Shown: positions 52,545 through 63,371, counted from the stretch's first letter. The stretch is DNA of 64,000 nucleotides from Lewinellaceae bacterium (GCA_020636095.1 JACJYN010000003.1:1178001-1242000); one strand, 5' to 3'. Translations and numbers: made by a program. The notes: generated by a model from the letters alone, not told the origin.

Positions 52545-52709
52545 TTCGGAATTCGCTGTTCGCTGTTCGCAAATCCTTGAAAATCAAAGGGCGTTTTTTA
52601 GAAGAGGCTACCCTACCCGTCTAATGTTGGACAGCGATGGTCCACTTGGTGTACGCCTGGCAGCCAGGCTGGATGTCCAGCGGGCGAACTGCGAACTGCG
52701 AATACCGAA
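52545..52709. repeat. Long quasi-palindrome (165 bp) with TTCGC arms
   Basis: The left arm TTCGGAATTCGCTGTTCGCT (continuing to 52570) and the right arm (52684-52709) pair over 26 bases with three mismatches. Inside lies CTACCCTACCCGTCTAATGTTGGACAG, written here by its parts CCCGTCTAA and GTTGGACAG, which belongs to the TTGGACAG/TTAGACGG family. It begins 14 bases after the previous hairpin. Similar TTCGC strings occur at 35.6 and 55.5 kb. Confidence 0.7.
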
Positions 52710-52727
52710 TTCGTCCAGCCCCTGCCA

Positions 52728-53249
52728 TTACTTTCCCTTAATCATTTGAATCTGCTTCTCTGGAAGCAGCTCAGTTGGGGCTGCCTTCAGAACAGGCGCA
52801 GGTTCATTCCCAAGGCTAAAAAGAATGGAACTTTCCTCGATCAGCACTCCTTCTTCAGTCAGCGTTTTCAAAACAATCCGGTCGGGCAATTCGGACTCGA
52901 TCCGGTACCAGGCGCCGCTTTCGGTGTACACCTTTCCGCAAAAACTGATTTCCGCTTCCCGATAATTCTCCATCATAAACTTGTTCACCCCGGAAGGCAA
53001 CTGCTCGCGGCCCATTCTGATGCGGGTTTCCACCCACCGGCCGTCTTCCTGGAAAAAAGCTTTTTTCAAGCCTTCTTCATCCTGAAAAATGGCGACGATC
53101 CCATCGTGGCGCTCTTCCCAGAACGGCGCTTCGATCTCCGGGTACAATTGAACGAACCTTTGCTGAACGGCTGCCGGTATATGATCATTTGCCAGTGCGG
53201 CCATCGAGGAGGCCAACGCAATAAATAAAACTAAACGGATCTTTTTCAT
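52728..53249 (-). CDS. Small exported protein, possibly PepSY-like
   Basis: A 173-residue exported protein. The start at 53249 (MKKIRLVLFIALASSMAALA) is chosen because it opens with a clean signal peptide. A longer frame begins 15 codons earlier. The mature part has two similar ~65-residue alpha/beta halves (PAAVQQRFVQLYPEIEAPFW ... GIVAIFQDEEGLKKAFFQED; later LPSGVNKFMMENYREAEISF ... AWYRIES), the pattern of Bacteroidota PepSY-like or BLIP-like periplasmic proteins. No function can be assigned. It lies among four long palindromes. Confidence 0.6.
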   Translation of the reverse strand: MKKIRLVLFIALASSMAALANDHIPAAVQQRFVQLYPEIEAPFWEERHDGIVAIFQDEEGLKKAFFQEDGRWVETRIRMGREQLPSGVNKFMMENYREAEISFCGKVYTESGAWYRIESELPDRIVLKTLTEEGVLIEESSILFSLGNEPAPVLKAAPTELLPEKQIQMIKGK

Positions 53250-53386
53250 AACACGAAGTATTGGTTGTGATTGATTTAATAGTAAAACTATCATAAAGAC
53301 AAGTAATGCTTAAATAAGTTTTGAAATAGTACATCTATTTTGTGCTCTGACGATTTCAGCGGGTAAAGGCCGGCCAGATAAGTGAT

Positions 53387-53532
53387 GAGACATAAATAAG
53401 GTGAGCCAATAGGCAAAATATTTTTTCGCCAGACGAGGCTTTTCCGAGGCGCATAGTGGTGCTACGCAACGAGGAAGTAACGAAGTATGGCGGAAAAAGA
53501 TGAAGCATATTGGCTTATGTTATTTATTTCTC
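53387..53532. repeat. Long quasi-palindrome (146 bp), C/D type
   Basis: GAGACATAAATAAGGTGAGC pairs with the inverse of the sequence ending TTATTTATTTCTC at 53532. Inner arms GAGCCAATAGGC and GCATATTGGCTTA also pair. The centre has GCGCATAGTGGTGCTACGC. The interior matches the complement of 50506-50666. It is immediately followed by the next palindrome. Confidence 0.75.
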
Positions 53533-53684
53533 GTAACTATTCAGCATCGTGGTGATTTGACCCCTCAAGCAAAATTTTGTAAGCCGCCCTTCCCCTTCCA
53601 AGGGGAATGAGAAGGGGTTCCAGCGGGAAAAAGTCTACAAAATTTTGCGTCAGGCGTATTTCAGACCCCATGCTGAATAGTAAC
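53533..53684. repeat. Long quasi-palindrome (152 bp), E type
   Basis: GTAACTATTCAGCAT and ATGCTGAATAGTAAC pair with one mismatch, and GCAAAATTTTGTA (53569) pairs perfectly with TACAAAATTTTGC (53636). The centre CCGCCCTTCCCCTTCC faces GAAGGGG and CGGG. The right flank TTTCTCATCACT is the inverse of AGTGATGAGA, the left flank of the preceding element, so the two are nested. Together they fill most of the 582-bp divergent gap. Confidence 0.7.
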
Positions 53685-53831
53685 TATTTCTCATCACTAA
53701 TACCCCATGGCCTGTGAAATTATGAACCTTACTCCCTCCAAAAGCATTGCACTGTAAGGCGAGCCGGGAAACCGCCCTTCTCTACAGCCCTTACCTGCCA
53801 AGAGCGGCTTACCGGCGCAAAAATTAAAGCC

Positions 53832-55454
53832 ATGAATATACAAGAGCAACTCGAACAGGAATACGGCCGCTTCGTAGAGTTCGGCAACCTGCTGGACCGA
53901 AAGATGCGCAAATACCTGGTGCAGTATCTGCGGAACAAGCTGGAACCGGATCGCTTTCTGCTGCCCGAACTGAAAGATCAGTACTACGCTTACTTTCAGA
54001 AGGCTCTGGACGGTATCTTTTCCATCCCCGGCCTGCTGGGGCTGGCGCAGGGCAATGAAAAGATCAAAAAGCAGATCGTGCTGGATACGCTCCACTGGCT
54101 GCGCAAGACATACGACAAGGCGCGCACTAAAAACCCTTACGACGACGAGCTGAACCGCCTGGAAGGCTGGGCCGTCACGCCCCTGCATGTATTCACCCAG
54201 CGTTGGCCCGCCCTGCCTACCTTCCTGAAAGCGACCTACAGCAAGGACGAACTGGATAGCAATTTTTACAAAGACCGCTTCAATAAACTGGTGGGCAGCA
54301 GAACCCTCGAAGCGATTCCCCGGGAAGACAAGGAAAAGGCCGAACGGCTGCTCAAGGATGTGCTTGCCCAATGGGACGCCCTCCTGCACGCTAAAATTCT
54401 GGACTACCAGCTCCGCAAACTGGAGGAGGAGCGAGAGGCATTCACCGATTTGCTCTCCAAAAAGGTGGAGGAATACCAGCAGATCAAAGAACTGGCCGCT
54501 CCTTTTTCCGATTATCTGAGTTGGGATATGTCGCGCGAGCTGTGGGAAGAAACGGACTTTGACATCATCCATCAGTACGACGAGCTGCTGCGGGACGAGC
54601 AGTCCCTCCGGGAATTAGCGGACCTGCTCGGCCGCATGCGCGAGGCGGAGATCGAGATCGAAGAGGAAGCATTTGAAAAAAGCATCATCCGCCAGGAGTG
54701 GAAGGTGGACGAAGCGGCCAAATCGGAGATCGTGGGCGTGCACGAGAGCGATGACCTCAGCAATATGCTCAGCTCCGAAGTGAGCCTGCTCAGCGATGAG
54801 GATACCGAACTGCTCTTCCTCAAAAAATACGCTGACAAGAACCTGCTCACCTTTCGCTACGAAGACCGCAAGCTGGTGCAAAGCGAGGACCACTACATGG
54901 AGATCAACCAGCGCATCAACCAGAAGGAAAAGGGCCCCTTCATCGTCTGCGTCGACACCAGCGAGAGCATGACGGGGCGCCCCGACCAGATTGCTAAGGT
55001 GCTCTGCCTGGGCATCCTCAAGATGGCCATTCGCGAGAACCGCCGCGCCTACCTCATCAACTTCTCCCGAGGCATCAAAACCCTGGACCTGCACGATGTG
55101 GCCAACTCCATCGACGAGATCGCCGGGTTCCTCCGCATGTCCTTCTACGGCGGCACCGACGTCTCCCTGGCCCTCTACGAGGTCATCCGCCAGCTGCGTG
55201 GCAACGACTACCAGGACGCCGACGTGCTTATCATTTCCGACTTCATCATGTATACCATAGACGCCGACGTGCTGCGCGACGTCCGCTTTTTCCAGCAGAA
55301 CAAGGACACCCAGTTTCACAGCCTCACCCTCAGTGAGGAGGCGAACCCGGAAGTGCTCGAGTTCTTCGACACCAACTGGGTCTATGACCCGAAGCAGAAA
55401 GGCATCATCCGGGAGTTGACGAAGGGGCTGAAAGGGCTCGGGGAGCGGTATTAG
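53832..55454 (+). CDS. VWA-domain protein, ViaA/CoxE-like
   Basis: A 540-residue cytoplasmic protein. The N-terminal ~340 residues are helical and charged (LEREREAFTDLLSKKVEEYQ-type segments). The VWA domain (~365-540) has the metal-ion site Asp375-Thr-Ser-Glu-Ser (CVDTSESMTG), a Thr in FYGGTDVSL and an Asp in LIISDFIMY. This layout matches ViaA, the partner of the MoxR ATPase RavA. No ravA-like gene is next to it in this window. The right-hand neighbour is an outer-membrane protein on the other strand. Function is inferred from family only. Confidence 0.82.
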   Translation: MNIQEQLEQEYGRFVEFGNLLDRKMRKYLVQYLRNKLEPDRFLLPELKDQYYAYFQKALDGIFSIPGLLGLAQGNEKIKKQIVLDTLHWLRKTYDKARTKNPYDDELNRLEGWAVTPLHVFTQRWPALPTFLKATYSKDELDSNFYKDRFNKLVGSRTLEAIPREDKEKAERLLKDVLAQWDALLHAKILDYQLRKLEEEREAFTDLLSKKVEEYQQIKELAAPFSDYLSWDMSRELWEETDFDIIHQYDELLRDEQSLRELADLLGRMREAEIEIEEEAFEKSIIRQEWKVDEAAKSEIVGVHESDDLSNMLSSEVSLLSDEDTELLFLKKYADKNLLTFRYEDRKLVQSEDHYMEINQRINQKEKGPFIVCVDTSESMTGRPDQIAKVLCLGILKMAIRENRRAYLINFSRGIKTLDLHDVANSIDEIAGFLRMSFYGGTDVSLALYEVIRQLRGNDYQDADVLIISDFIMYTIDADVLRDVRFFQQNKDTQFHSLTLSEEANPEVLEFFDTNWVYDPKQKGIIRELTKGLKGLGERY

Positions 55455-55508
55455 CTGAAGAAGCCCTCTAACCATGAGGGGCTTTCCTCAACAATACAAC
55501 CATATAAC

Positions 55509-55656
55509 GTCACTATTCAGCTATTCGCAGTTCGCTATTCGCCGTTCGCAAGGACCTGCCCAAAACCTGGGCTTAGAGCAAAAAACTGGTTCATCAAGCC
55601 AGGATTCCTGCTTTTAAGGGCATTGCAGAGCGAATAGCGAACTGCTGAACAGTCAC
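55509..55656. repeat. Long quasi-palindrome (148 bp) with TTCGC arms
   Basis: GTCACTATTCAGC and GCTGAACAGTCAC are inverted with two mismatches, and CAGTTCGCTATTCGC (55528) is the exact inverse of GCGAATAGCGAACTG (55630). Inner CCTGCCCAAAACCTGGGC and CCAGGATTCCTGC pair in part. It lies between convergent genes and could end both transcripts. Confidence 0.7.
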
Positions 55657-55671
55657 CATATAATAATAAAA

Positions 55672-56349
55672 CTACTGCCACACCTCCACCGCCAGCCCCA
55701 GCTGCAGGCTGCGGTTGCGCCAGCTCTGGTTGCCGACTGCTTCTCCGTTCGCGTCGGTAAACTGGAAATCAGCCACCTTGCTCAGCCCGTGGTAGTATTG
55801 GAGCGAGACGCTCAACCGCTCGTGAAGGTTAACGCCCAGCCCGGCCAGTAGGCCCAGGTCGAGGTCATTATCGACCGTGCGCTTTAAATCAAAACTTTCC
55901 GATCCGCCTTTTAATTTGGAACGGGCGTCCAGCAGGTAGGCTACTTGCGGGCCTGCTTCCAGAAACAGCATAGGCGTGGGATAAAAGCGGGCCAGAACGG
56001 GAATGGAAAGATACTGCAGGCGCATGAGTCCTTCCTGTGTTCCGAGGGCGCTGGGATCCAGCGCTTTCGTGGTGGCGCCGCGTTGAAAGTAAGCCAATCC
56101 GGTATTAAGGCTGAATTGCTCGTTGAAGACAACCGGCGTGGCGGTAATACCTATCTGGGCGCCCGGCTGCCAGCCGAAGTCGTCATTCAGGTCAATCGTT
56201 CCGCCGAAGAAGGATACCTGGGCGTTGGATACCTGTATACGGCTGATGTTGGCGCCGGCCATAATGCCAATACCTTTGTGGGCCTGGGCGTTGGCATCGA
56301 TAAGGTTGAAAAGCAGAAAACAGAGAAAGAATGGCGTTAGGTTTTTCAT
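55672..56349 (-). CDS. Outer-membrane beta-barrel protein (porin-family, OMP_b-brl type)
   Basis: A 225-residue exported protein with a signal peptide (1-~22, FNLIDANAQA). The mature part has alternating hydrophobic strands typical of an eight-stranded barrel (GIGIMAGANISRIQV, FSLNTGLAYFQRGAT, LSIPVLARFYPTPMLFLEAG, LSVSLQYYHGLSKV) and ends in a terminal aromatic strand (LQLGLAVEVWQ). PorT-like or general barrel function is possible; no specific partner is evident. Confidence 0.82.
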   Translation of the reverse strand: MKNLTPFFLCFLLFNLIDANAQAHKGIGIMAGANISRIQVSNAQVSFFGGTIDLNDDFGWQPGAQIGITATPVVFNEQFSLNTGLAYFQRGATTKALDPSALGTQEGLMRLQYLSIPVLARFYPTPMLFLEAGPQVAYLLDARSKLKGGSESFDLKRTVDNDLDLGLLAGLGVNLHERLSVSLQYYHGLSKVADFQFTDANGEAVGNQSWRNRSLQLGLAVEVWQ

Positions 56350-56424
56350 AAAGGTTGTTTTATCCTTTATAACGCCACTTTTCAGGAGGTTTGGGCCCGC
56401 CAGTTATTTTTAACGTTTGCCGGT

Positions 56425-56468
56425 AAAAAAAATCCCGCAGCTCTCAAGGAGGGCCTGCGGGATTTTTT
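56425..56468. terminator. Bidirectional terminator between sdhB and the barrel gene
   Basis: AAAAAAATCCCGCAG and CTGCGGGATTTTTT are perfectly inverted with a 14-base loop. It lies between the end of sdhB and the start of the barrel gene, both on the minus strand. Confidence 0.92.
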
Positions 56469-56488
56469 ATAAAATACCTGACGTTAGG

Positions 56489-57235
56489 CTAAACCTCCGA
56501 ACCTAACGATGCGGACAGGTATTCCCGGTTCAGCCGTGCGATATTGGTCACGGAGATTTCCTTCGGACATTCCACCTCGCAAGCCGTCACATTGGAGCAC
56601 ATGCCGAACCCTTCTTCATCCATCTGTCTCACCATGGCCTGAGCGCGGCGCTGGGCTTCTACTTTACCTTGCGGCAGCAAAGCCAGGTGCGATACCTTAG
56701 CGCTCACGAACAACATGGCCGAAGCGTTGGGGCAGGCCGCCACACAGGCGCCGCAGCCAATGCAGGCCGCCGCATCGAAGGACTTGGCCGCCTGGTCCTT
56801 CTCAATGGGAATAGCGTTGCCATCCTGCGGCGCTCCCGTACTGACCGAGATGTAGCCGCCGGCCTGTATGATGCGGTCGAAGGCCGAGCGGTCCACCGCG
56901 AGATCCTTGAGGACCGGGAAGGCGCTGGCCCGGTAAGGCTCGATGACGATGATGTCGCCGTCCTTGTAGAAACGCATGTGCAACTGGCAGGTCGCCGTAC
57001 CCTTGTTCGGGCCGTGCGGCTGGCCGTTGATCACCAGGCCGCAGGTGCCGCAGATGCCCTCCCGGCAGTCGTGCTCAAAGGTGACGGGCTCTTCCTTTTT
57101 AGAGATCAACTCCTCATTGAGCACATCCAGCATTTCCAGAAATGACATGTGGGGGCTGGCCTCAACTTTGTAAGTTTCGAAACGCCCTTTATCCTTCGGG
57201 CTTTTTTGCCTCCATATTTTTAGCGTAAGCTTCAT
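56489..57235 (-). CDS. sdhB: Succinate dehydrogenase/fumarate reductase iron-sulfur subunit
   Basis: A 248-residue peripheral membrane protein with three Fe-S clusters that passes electrons from the flavoprotein to the cytochrome b. The [2Fe-2S] cysteines are in EHDCREGICGTCGLV with a later CQLH. The [4Fe-4S] set is CIGCGACVAACPNAS, and the [3Fe-4S] set is CSNVTACEVECPKE. All cysteines are present. It is the last gene of sdhCAB and ends at a strong terminator. Confidence 0.95.
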   Translation of the reverse strand: MKLTLKIWRQKSPKDKGRFETYKVEASPHMSFLEMLDVLNEELISKKEEPVTFEHDCREGICGTCGLVINGQPHGPNKGTATCQLHMRFYKDGDIIVIEPYRASAFPVLKDLAVDRSAFDRIIQAGGYISVSTGAPQDGNAIPIEKDQAAKSFDAAACIGCGACVAACPNASAMLFVSAKVSHLALLPQGKVEAQRRAQAMVRQMDEEGFGMCSNVTACEVECPKEISVTNIARLNREYLSASLGSEV

Positions 57236-57708
57236 GGTCTAAGTTGTTTTTAAATTTACAATAGCCGCCGTGTACCTTTACACTCTCACTCATCTACACC
57301 GATACACAACAACCCTACTTATAACTCCTCGTCTTCAACTCAATATTCTCAAAGATGAGTTCTTCCTTGTGCAAGACGGGATCCTGATCCCAACCCTTAT
57401 ACTCCCAGGCGGATACATAGGCGTAGTCCTCGTCGTTGCGCAGGGCTTCCCCTTCTTCCGACTGGTATTCTTCCCGGAAGTGGCCGCCGCAGGACTCGTT
57501 GCGGTCCAGGGCATCGACGACCATGAGTTCCCCCAGTTCGAAGAAGTCGGCCACGCGCTGGGCTTTTTCCAACTCCGGGTTGTAGTCGTTCATAGAACCG
57601 GGAATGAAGACGTCTTTATAAAACTCTTCCCGCAGTTCCTGAATCATTTTGCGGTACTTTTTCATACTGTCGGCATTGCGCGACATGCCGCAGTAGTCCC
57701 ACATGATC

Positions 57709-59313
<1,605 letters not shown>

Positions 59314-59361
59314 GGCTTAGAATTTATAAATTTTGACAATATAGTCTGATCGTTGAGCGGC

Positions 59362-60051
59362 CTAGTGAAATAAATACATATAGACCGGAATGATAGCGAA
59401 GCCCAACGGAACGAGTATCGCATATATCTTACCCACCCCTTTGATGAAGGGGGTGTATTTGCTGTGGTTGATGCCCAGGGTCTGAAAGGCGCTTTGGAAA
59501 CCGTGAATGAGGTGGAAACCGATGACGATCATAGAAACCACATAGAAGATCACAAAGCCGACATTTTCGTAGGCTACCGACACGATGGCGTAGAGGTCTT
59601 TCACTTCCTGGCCGTCGTAATTGGCCATGGGCAAATTGCCCAGTTTCATCTGCAGCCAGAACTGATACAGGTGAATGGCCAGAAACAGGAAAATGATCGT
59701 TCCCAGCCAGCCCATATTGTTGGCCGCGAAGCTATTGGTGCCGACGGTTTTAGTCGTCTTGACGGCATACCCCTGCGGCCCCCGGGCCTGGCGGTTTTTG
59801 CGCCACAGCAGCCAGCCCTGTACCGCATGGATCAGTATGAATGCGTACAGTAGGTACGAAGTCGTTTTGATCAACGGGTTAGTGGTCATAAAATTGGCGT
59901 AAAGGTTGAACTTTTCGCCGCCGTCATCGTACAACAGCTGCAGGTTGCCGATCAAATGGACCACCAGGAAGAGGATGAGGAAGATACCGGTAAGGCTCAT
60001 CACCATCTTGCGCCCAATGGAAGAGGTTAAAAAATTGGAAAACCAACTCAT
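59362..60051 (-). CDS. sdhC: Succinate dehydrogenase cytochrome b subunit (fused type)
   Basis: A 229-residue membrane protein with five transmembrane helices, the single-subunit anchor of B. subtilis/Wolinella-type complexes that binds two haems b and reacts with menaquinone. His residues in the helices (LFLVVHLIGN, FILIHAVQGW, FLAIHLYQFW, VIGFHLIHGF) are candidate haem ligands. The start is ATG 60051 (MSWFSNFLTSSIGRKMVM). A longer frame from 60099 begins upstream of the predicted transcription start and is rejected. First gene of sdhCAB. Confidence 0.92.
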   Translation of the reverse strand: MSWFSNFLTSSIGRKMVMSLTGIFLILFLVVHLIGNLQLLYDDGGEKFNLYANFMTTNPLIKTTSYLLYAFILIHAVQGWLLWRKNRQARGPQGYAVKTTKTVGTNSFAANNMGWLGTIIFLFLAIHLYQFWLQMKLGNLPMANYDGQEVKDLYAIVSVAYENVGFVIFYVVSMIVIGFHLIHGFQSAFQTLGINHSKYTPFIKGVGKIYAILVPLGFAIIPVYMYLFH

Positions 60052-60100
60052 GTTTTTTGTTTTTGACGTTTCTCGTTTTTTTAAGATGTAGGAACGCACA

Positions 60101-60131
60101 CAAATCTATTCTTTAAGACGCAGATGCCCAA
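60101..60131 (-). promoter_or_regulatory. Promoter of sdhCAB
   Basis: Read on the minus strand: TTG (60131-60129), a 20-base spacer, then TAGATTTG (60108-60101), an exact Bacteroidota -33/-7 promoter. Transcription would start near 60095, leaving a ~45-base leader to the ATG at 60051. Confidence 0.7.
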
Positions 60132-60398
60132 CTTATGTTCAGCCTACCTTTTTGGTGTGTTTTTATTTAGAATTGTTCAAAATTAGGGTAAAGGAACTAT
60201 CTTGAGAACCGGTTGGGGCCGGTGCATCGAATTGGCTGCAATCCGTGGAGTAATACCGGCCGATCCGGATTTGGCCGTCGCCACCGGTACCCTGCCCCGT
60301 CGCAAAATTTTGGTTTTATACCAGAGCTTACAGCACCGTTGTACACTTTTTGCTCCTTTGTGTTGTTATGTCTTTGTATAATATGTTTTAAAAGAAAT

Positions 60399-60914
60399 AT
60401 GGAGAATATCAGGAAACCCCCTGCTGTAAAATTTTCTCACTTCCTGGAAAAGTTTCCGGAAGTAGTCCTACCGGTTACGCTGGCGGAAGAGGCCCACCAC
60501 GCTTTCAGCCTCAATAACCCCCCCCTGCCCCCCCTGATGATCGAGCAGTTCATCCTGCCGCTGGAAGATCAGGGAGTGGACGACTATACGGAGTTTGTGC
60601 CCTGTATGAGAATCCCGGATACGAAAGAGTTCTACGCCATTATCTACTGGCGGGCCGGGCTGCTGAACTACCAGTACACCCTGGCCTGCTTCACTAAAAA
60701 GGGCGAACTCATCGATAAGCGGGTCATTGCTGGAACATTATCCGACGGCGATACGTTAACCACCTCAGTTGCCACGATTGACGAAGACTGGGCCATTTAT
60801 GTCGTTTCCGGCCAGGCCGGGGCCCATGAAAAGGAATATGACCCTGCTTCCAGTACCGCCTACCAGTTGGAACTGCTTCCCGAAGGAAAGATCATTGATG
60901 TCAAAATTGAATAA
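60399..60914 (+). CDS. Hypothetical cytoplasmic protein
   Basis: A 171-residue soluble protein of unknown family. The start is ATG 60399 (MENIRKPPAVKFSHFLEKFP); the frame is open further upstream but with atypical sequence. It alternates strands and loops (FYAIIYWRAGLLNYQYTLAC, KGELIDKRVIAGTLSDGD, WAIYVVSGQAGAHEKEYDP), suggesting a small beta-propeller fragment or beta-sandwich. It is divergent from sdhC. No function proposed. Confidence 0.65.
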   Translation: MENIRKPPAVKFSHFLEKFPEVVLPVTLAEEAHHAFSLNNPPLPPLMIEQFILPLEDQGVDDYTEFVPCMRIPDTKEFYAIIYWRAGLLNYQYTLACFTKKGELIDKRVIAGTLSDGDTLTTSVATIDEDWAIYVVSGQAGAHEKEYDPASSTAYQLELLPEGKIIDVKIE

Positions 60915-61102
60915 AAAACACGCTTGTGCCCACTTTATTTTCCGATTTTTGTTACACTAATTGAACTAACCCCGCCGACGCCTATAATGGGTTGCCGGCT
61001 TTTAGAACATAACCCAAGGGCGAGCGCCCCGAAAAACCAAACCCAGATCGGACAAAAGCCTCGCCTGCCGCAAGTGATAGCGGCAAATACCTTTAAAAGA
61101 AC

Positions 61103-63358
61103 ATGAGTAAAAAAAGAAAGTCAAAAAAAACAGGTAGCAAACTTAGCTCTCACCAACTTCAAAGAGAATTACTGAACCTCTTCCAGCGAAATCCCAAGAA
61201 ACGGCTCAACCCCAAGCAGGCCGCCCGAAAGCTGAAAATCACCAATAGTAAGGATTCTGTTCAGGCTGCCCTGGACAAGCTGGTGGAAGACAAAAAATTG
61301 CATCCACTCGGCGATTACCTGTACAAACTCCGCTATCAGGAAGAGCAGTCCTCCAATGGCAAAGACGCCACCTTTTATGAAGGCACGGTGGACATGACCC
61401 GCTCGGGTGACGCCTACATCGTTTGTGAAGGCCTGGAAAATGATGTCCACGTGTCCTCCAAATACCTGGAAAGCGCCATGAACGGCGATAAAGTCCGGAT
61501 CAGAACCTGGACACCGCGCGGGCGCCGCAAGCCGGAAGGGGAGGTGGTCAAAGTGCTGGAACGCAGCCGGGAACACTTTCTCGGCACCCTCTGGCTCTAC
61601 CCCGGCCACGCCATCGTCACACTCGATACCAACCCGCCGATGGATGTGGCGGTAGAACTCGGGAATATCAAGGAGGCCCAGGACGGACACCGCGTGGTGG
61701 TGCGTATTGAAGACTGGGAAGGTAAAGGCAAGTTCAAACATCCTCAGGGAGTGGTGACGACGGTGCTGGGTTTGGCCGGCAGCAACGATATCGAGATGAA
61801 ATCCATTCTCATCAACAATGGGTTCGAACTGGATTTCCCGGAGGAGGTGCTGCGCGAGTCGGAATACCTGCCGACGCGCATCAGCTCCGAGGAAATAGCG
61901 CACCGCCTGGATATGAGGGAGGTCACTACCTTTACCATTGACCCCGAAACAGCCAAGGATTTCGACGATGCCCTTTCTATTCGCGAATTGGAAAACGGAG
62001 AAACGGAAATAGGCGTACACATTGCCGATGTAACGCATTACGTCAAGGAAGGAACGCCCCTGGATAAAGAGGCCCTCAGGCGCTCTACTTCAGTATACCT
62101 GGTCGACCGGGTGCTGCCGATGCTGCCGGAGCGGCTCTCCAACGACCTCTGCTCCCTGCGGCCCAACGAAGACCGGCTGGCCTACTCCGCTATTTTCGTC
62201 TTTGACAAGGGGATGAAAATCATCAACCGCTGGTTCGGGCGCACCGTGATCCATTCCGACCGCCGCTTTTCCTACAACGAGGCTCAGCAGGTGCTGGAAG
62301 GGCACAGCGGTGAATTGGCCAATGAACTGCGCCACCTCAATAAGATAGCCAAACATCTGCGCCGCCAACGTTTCAAGAATGGCGCCATCAACTTCGAGAG
62401 TGATGAAGTGCAATTTCGCCTGGATGAGGCCGGCTCCCCCATCGAAGTCTTCGTCAAGGAGCGCAAGGACGCCCACCTGCTGATCGAGGATTTTATGCTG
62501 CTGGCCAATAAGGAGGTGGCTACCTACATCGCCATGAAGGGCCGCAACGAAGAGATTCCCTTCATCTACCGGGTTCACGATGAGCCCAACGAAGAAAAAG
62601 TGGAAGAACTGGCGCGCTTCGCCCGGGAACTGGGCTTTGAAATGAATATCAGCTCCCCGATCGAGATCGCCCGTTCTTACAACCGCCTGGCGGACGCCGC
62701 CGAGAAGGATCCCGGTTTGAAATTGCTGAGCCCTATTGCTATCCGCACCATGGCCAAGGCGGTGTACACTTCGGAGAACATCGGCCACTATGGCCTGGGT
62801 TTCAACTATTACACTCACTTCACCTCTCCTATTCGCCGCTATTCCGACGTATTGTCTCACCGCCTGCTCGACAAAAACCTCGGCAAGGGGCAGTTCTTCC
62901 GGGCCAATAAGGTGAAACTGGAGGAGGAATGCAAGCACATTTCCCAGCAGGAGCGCCGTGCGACCGACGCCGAGCGCGAATCGGTCAAGTACAAGCAGGT
63001 AGAGTACATTGAGAAACATATTGGGGAGGTGTTCACCGGCTACATCTCTGGTATCATCGAGATGGGTATCTTTGTCGAACTGAAAGACTCCCGCATCGAA
63101 GGTATGGCGCCGTTCCAAAACCTGGATGAACCCATGGAAGTGGCGGACTCCCGCCTGCGCATCAAGGGCGCCTATTCGGGCAAGGAGTATAAAATGGGGC
63201 AGGAAATCCGCGTGCGTATCGTGCGCGCCGACCTGGCCAAACGGCAGATCGAGATGGACTGGATCCGGGAAGAAGAAGATAAAGAAGCGGTTGCTGCGGG
63301 CAGTAATGGAAAAAGTAAGGGGAGCCGCCGGGGCGGCGGACGGCGGAGGCCATCCTGA
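61103..63358 (+). CDS. rnr: Ribonuclease R
   Basis: A 751-residue 3'-5' exoribonuclease that degrades structured RNA. Domains in order are a basic N-terminus with an HTH-like segment (~15-65, RNPKKRLNPKQAARKLKI), cold-shock domains (~85-230), the RNB catalytic domain (~270-590) with the magnesium-site FTIDPETAKDFDDALSI and RVHDEPNEEKVEEL, and an S1 domain (~640-720, GEVFTGYISGIIEMGIFVEL). A Lys/Gly/Arg-rich tail (GSRRGGGRRRPS) ends it. All four catalytic aspartates of the RNB motif appear present. Start ATG at 61103. Confidence 0.95.
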   Translation: MSKKRKSKKTGSKLSSHQLQRELLNLFQRNPKKRLNPKQAARKLKITNSKDSVQAALDKLVEDKKLHPLGDYLYKLRYQEEQSSNGKDATFYEGTVDMTRSGDAYIVCEGLENDVHVSSKYLESAMNGDKVRIRTWTPRGRRKPEGEVVKVLERSREHFLGTLWLYPGHAIVTLDTNPPMDVAVELGNIKEAQDGHRVVVRIEDWEGKGKFKHPQGVVTTVLGLAGSNDIEMKSILINNGFELDFPEEVLRESEYLPTRISSEEIAHRLDMREVTTFTIDPETAKDFDDALSIRELENGETEIGVHIADVTHYVKEGTPLDKEALRRSTSVYLVDRVLPMLPERLSNDLCSLRPNEDRLAYSAIFVFDKGMKIINRWFGRTVIHSDRRFSYNEAQQVLEGHSGELANELRHLNKIAKHLRRQRFKNGAINFESDEVQFRLDEAGSPIEVFVKERKDAHLLIEDFMLLANKEVATYIAMKGRNEEIPFIYRVHDEPNEEKVEELARFARELGFEMNISSPIEIARSYNRLADAAEKDPGLKLLSPIAIRTMAKAVYTSENIGHYGLGFNYYTHFTSPIRRYSDVLSHRLLDKNLGKGQFFRANKVKLEEECKHISQQERRATDAERESVKYKQVEYIEKHIGEVFTGYISGIIEMGIFVELKDSRIEGMAPFQNLDEPMEVADSRLRIKGAYSGKEYKMGQEIRVRIVRADLAKRQIEMDWIREEEDKEAVAAGSNGKSKGSRRGGGRRRPS

Positions 63359-63371
63359 TCAAAAAAAAATA

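Noticed and set aside
43692..55656. Treating each long palindrome simply as a rho-independent terminator
   Set aside because: They are 146-165 bp, lack T-runs, and some lie upstream of genes or between divergent genes. Sequence relations between copies point to an element family.
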